Shown here piece after piece: positions 14,143 to 14,686 of a stretch of DNA of 14,686 nucleotides (position 1 is the stretch's first letter; each line of letters opens with the position of its first letter). Location of the stretch: the NCBI RefSeq assembly GCF_000282995.1, contig NZ_ALEE01000277.1, forward strand, positions 1 through 14,686. Reading direction: 5' to 3'. A program made the position numbers and the translations under genes. This DNA is from Melaminivora alkalimesophila (GTDB taxonomy: Bacteria; Pseudomonadota; Gammaproteobacteria; Burkholderiales; Burkholderiaceae_C). A model generated the notes under the pieces. It made no database searches, was not told where the DNA came from, and was given only the letters and a program-made list of their open reading frames with translations.

Positions 14143-14686
14143 TCAGGCGCCGCCCGGGGCCTCGGGGTCGAGTGCCGGCAGCACGATCTTCGTAGCCAGC
14201 ACCTTGTCGATGGTCTTGCCGTCCATGTCGACCACCTCGAACTGCCAGTCTTCCCACTGCACGGTGTCGGTCACGTTGGGCAGCTTGCCGGTGAGCAGCA
14301 TGACCATGCCGCTGAGCGTGTGGTAGCGCCCGCGCTCTTCCTCGGGAACCGACCCCAGCTGCAGCCGGTCCTTGAGTTCCGGCACCGGGATGTGGCCGTC
14401 CAGCAGCCAGCTGCCGTCCTCGCGCTGCACGGCCCAGGCGTCCTCGGGGTCGAGCGAGTGGAACTCGCCCGTGATGGCCTCGATCAGGTCTTGCAGCGTG
14501 ACGATGCCCTGCACCTCGCCGTACTCGTCGATGACGAAGGCCATCTGCACGTTGGACAGGCGGAAGTTGTCCAGCAGCTCCATGCCGTTGATGGTCTCGG
14601 GCACGTACAGCGCCGTCTGCAGCGCCACGGTGGCCAGCTCGCGCGCGGCCTCGTCGCGCAGCACGCTGGCCAGCCACTGGCGGGCG
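14143..14686 (-). CDS. CorC/HlyC-family protein, C-terminal part (cut by window end)
   Basis: About 180 residues are visible, and the frame stays open to the window end, so the N-terminus is missing. The first visible part is a CBS domain (ALYVPETINGMELLDNFR, MAFVIDEYGEVQGIVTLQDL, IEAITGEF). The last approximately 80 residues form the CorC_HlyC transporter-associated domain (SWLLDGHIPVPELKDRLQL, HTLSGMVMLLTGKLP, WEDWQFEVVDMDGKTIDKV). Full-length members have an N-terminal DUF21 membrane domain with about four helices, or lack it in CorC proper. The missing part decides which. Roles in Mg/Co efflux or membrane stress are family knowledge. Confidence 0.9.
   Translation of the reverse strand, partial: ARQWLASVLRDEAARELATVALQTALYVPETINGMELLDNFRLSNVQMAFVIDEYGEVQGIVTLQDLIEAITGEFHSLDPEDAWAVQREDGSWLLDGHIPVPELKDRLQLGSVPEEERGRYHTLSGMVMLLTGKLPNVTDTVQWEDWQFEVVDMDGKTIDKVLATKIVLPALDPEAPGGA

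Overview
The window looks like a GC-rich betaproteobacterial chromosome, most likely from the Comamonadaceae (Acidovorax/Alicycliphilus type). This rests on base composition, the style of SerS, CorC and the metallo-beta-lactamase-fold protein, and the stress-type low-complexity proteins. Genus is inference; no database search was possible.

Left part (1-6224) is chromosomal. It holds a Gly/Tyr-rich disordered protein (58-999, minus), several small or unknown proteins (1452-3008), a short-chain dehydrogenase with a long disordered N-terminus (3090-4118), a KGG-type stress protein (4196-4597, minus), and an operon of a metallo-beta-lactamase-fold hydrolase followed by a small protein (5993 to 4803, minus). 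The mixture resembles a general-stress cluster.

Middle part (6225-11868) is a compact 5.6 kb integrative element, flanked by a 14-bp direct repeat that matches the 3' end of tRNA-Ser(CGA). It carries a complete P4-type tyrosine integrase, then a structured leader with three tandem terminator hairpins. A tightly packed operon follows: an AlpA-type regulator, a winged-helix protein, a putative replication initiator, an unknown protein, a DUF5681 (small-terminase-like) protein and three approximately 74-residue proteins. The operon ends at a strong terminator. No capsid, tail, portal or large terminase gene is present, so it looks like a phage-satellite-type or minimal integrative element. The last approximately 620 bp before the tRNA encode nothing convincing but hold an array of near-identical GC-rich repeats, each followed by a different perfect hairpin.

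The strongest signals for something new are all in this element. Four copies of a 15-bp palindrome lie inside the linker-coding part of the putative initiator gene, an arrangement like the lambda O/ori module. The second is the repeat-plus-variable-hairpin array at the right end. The third is an attenuator-like leader before alpA. At the right boundary the element brings its own replacement terminator for the host tRNA-Ser, while the original terminator is stranded 5.6 kb away beyond the left boundary. Two 10-bp-phased TAGTCC arrays and pairs of ATGGGTAG boxes at both ends look like recombinase or excisionase binding sites.

Right part (11869-14686) is chromosomal: tRNA-Ser(CGA) lies directly downstream of serS on the same strand, followed by a two-CBS-domain protein (plus) and the C-terminal part of a CorC/HlyC-family protein (minus) cut by the window end.
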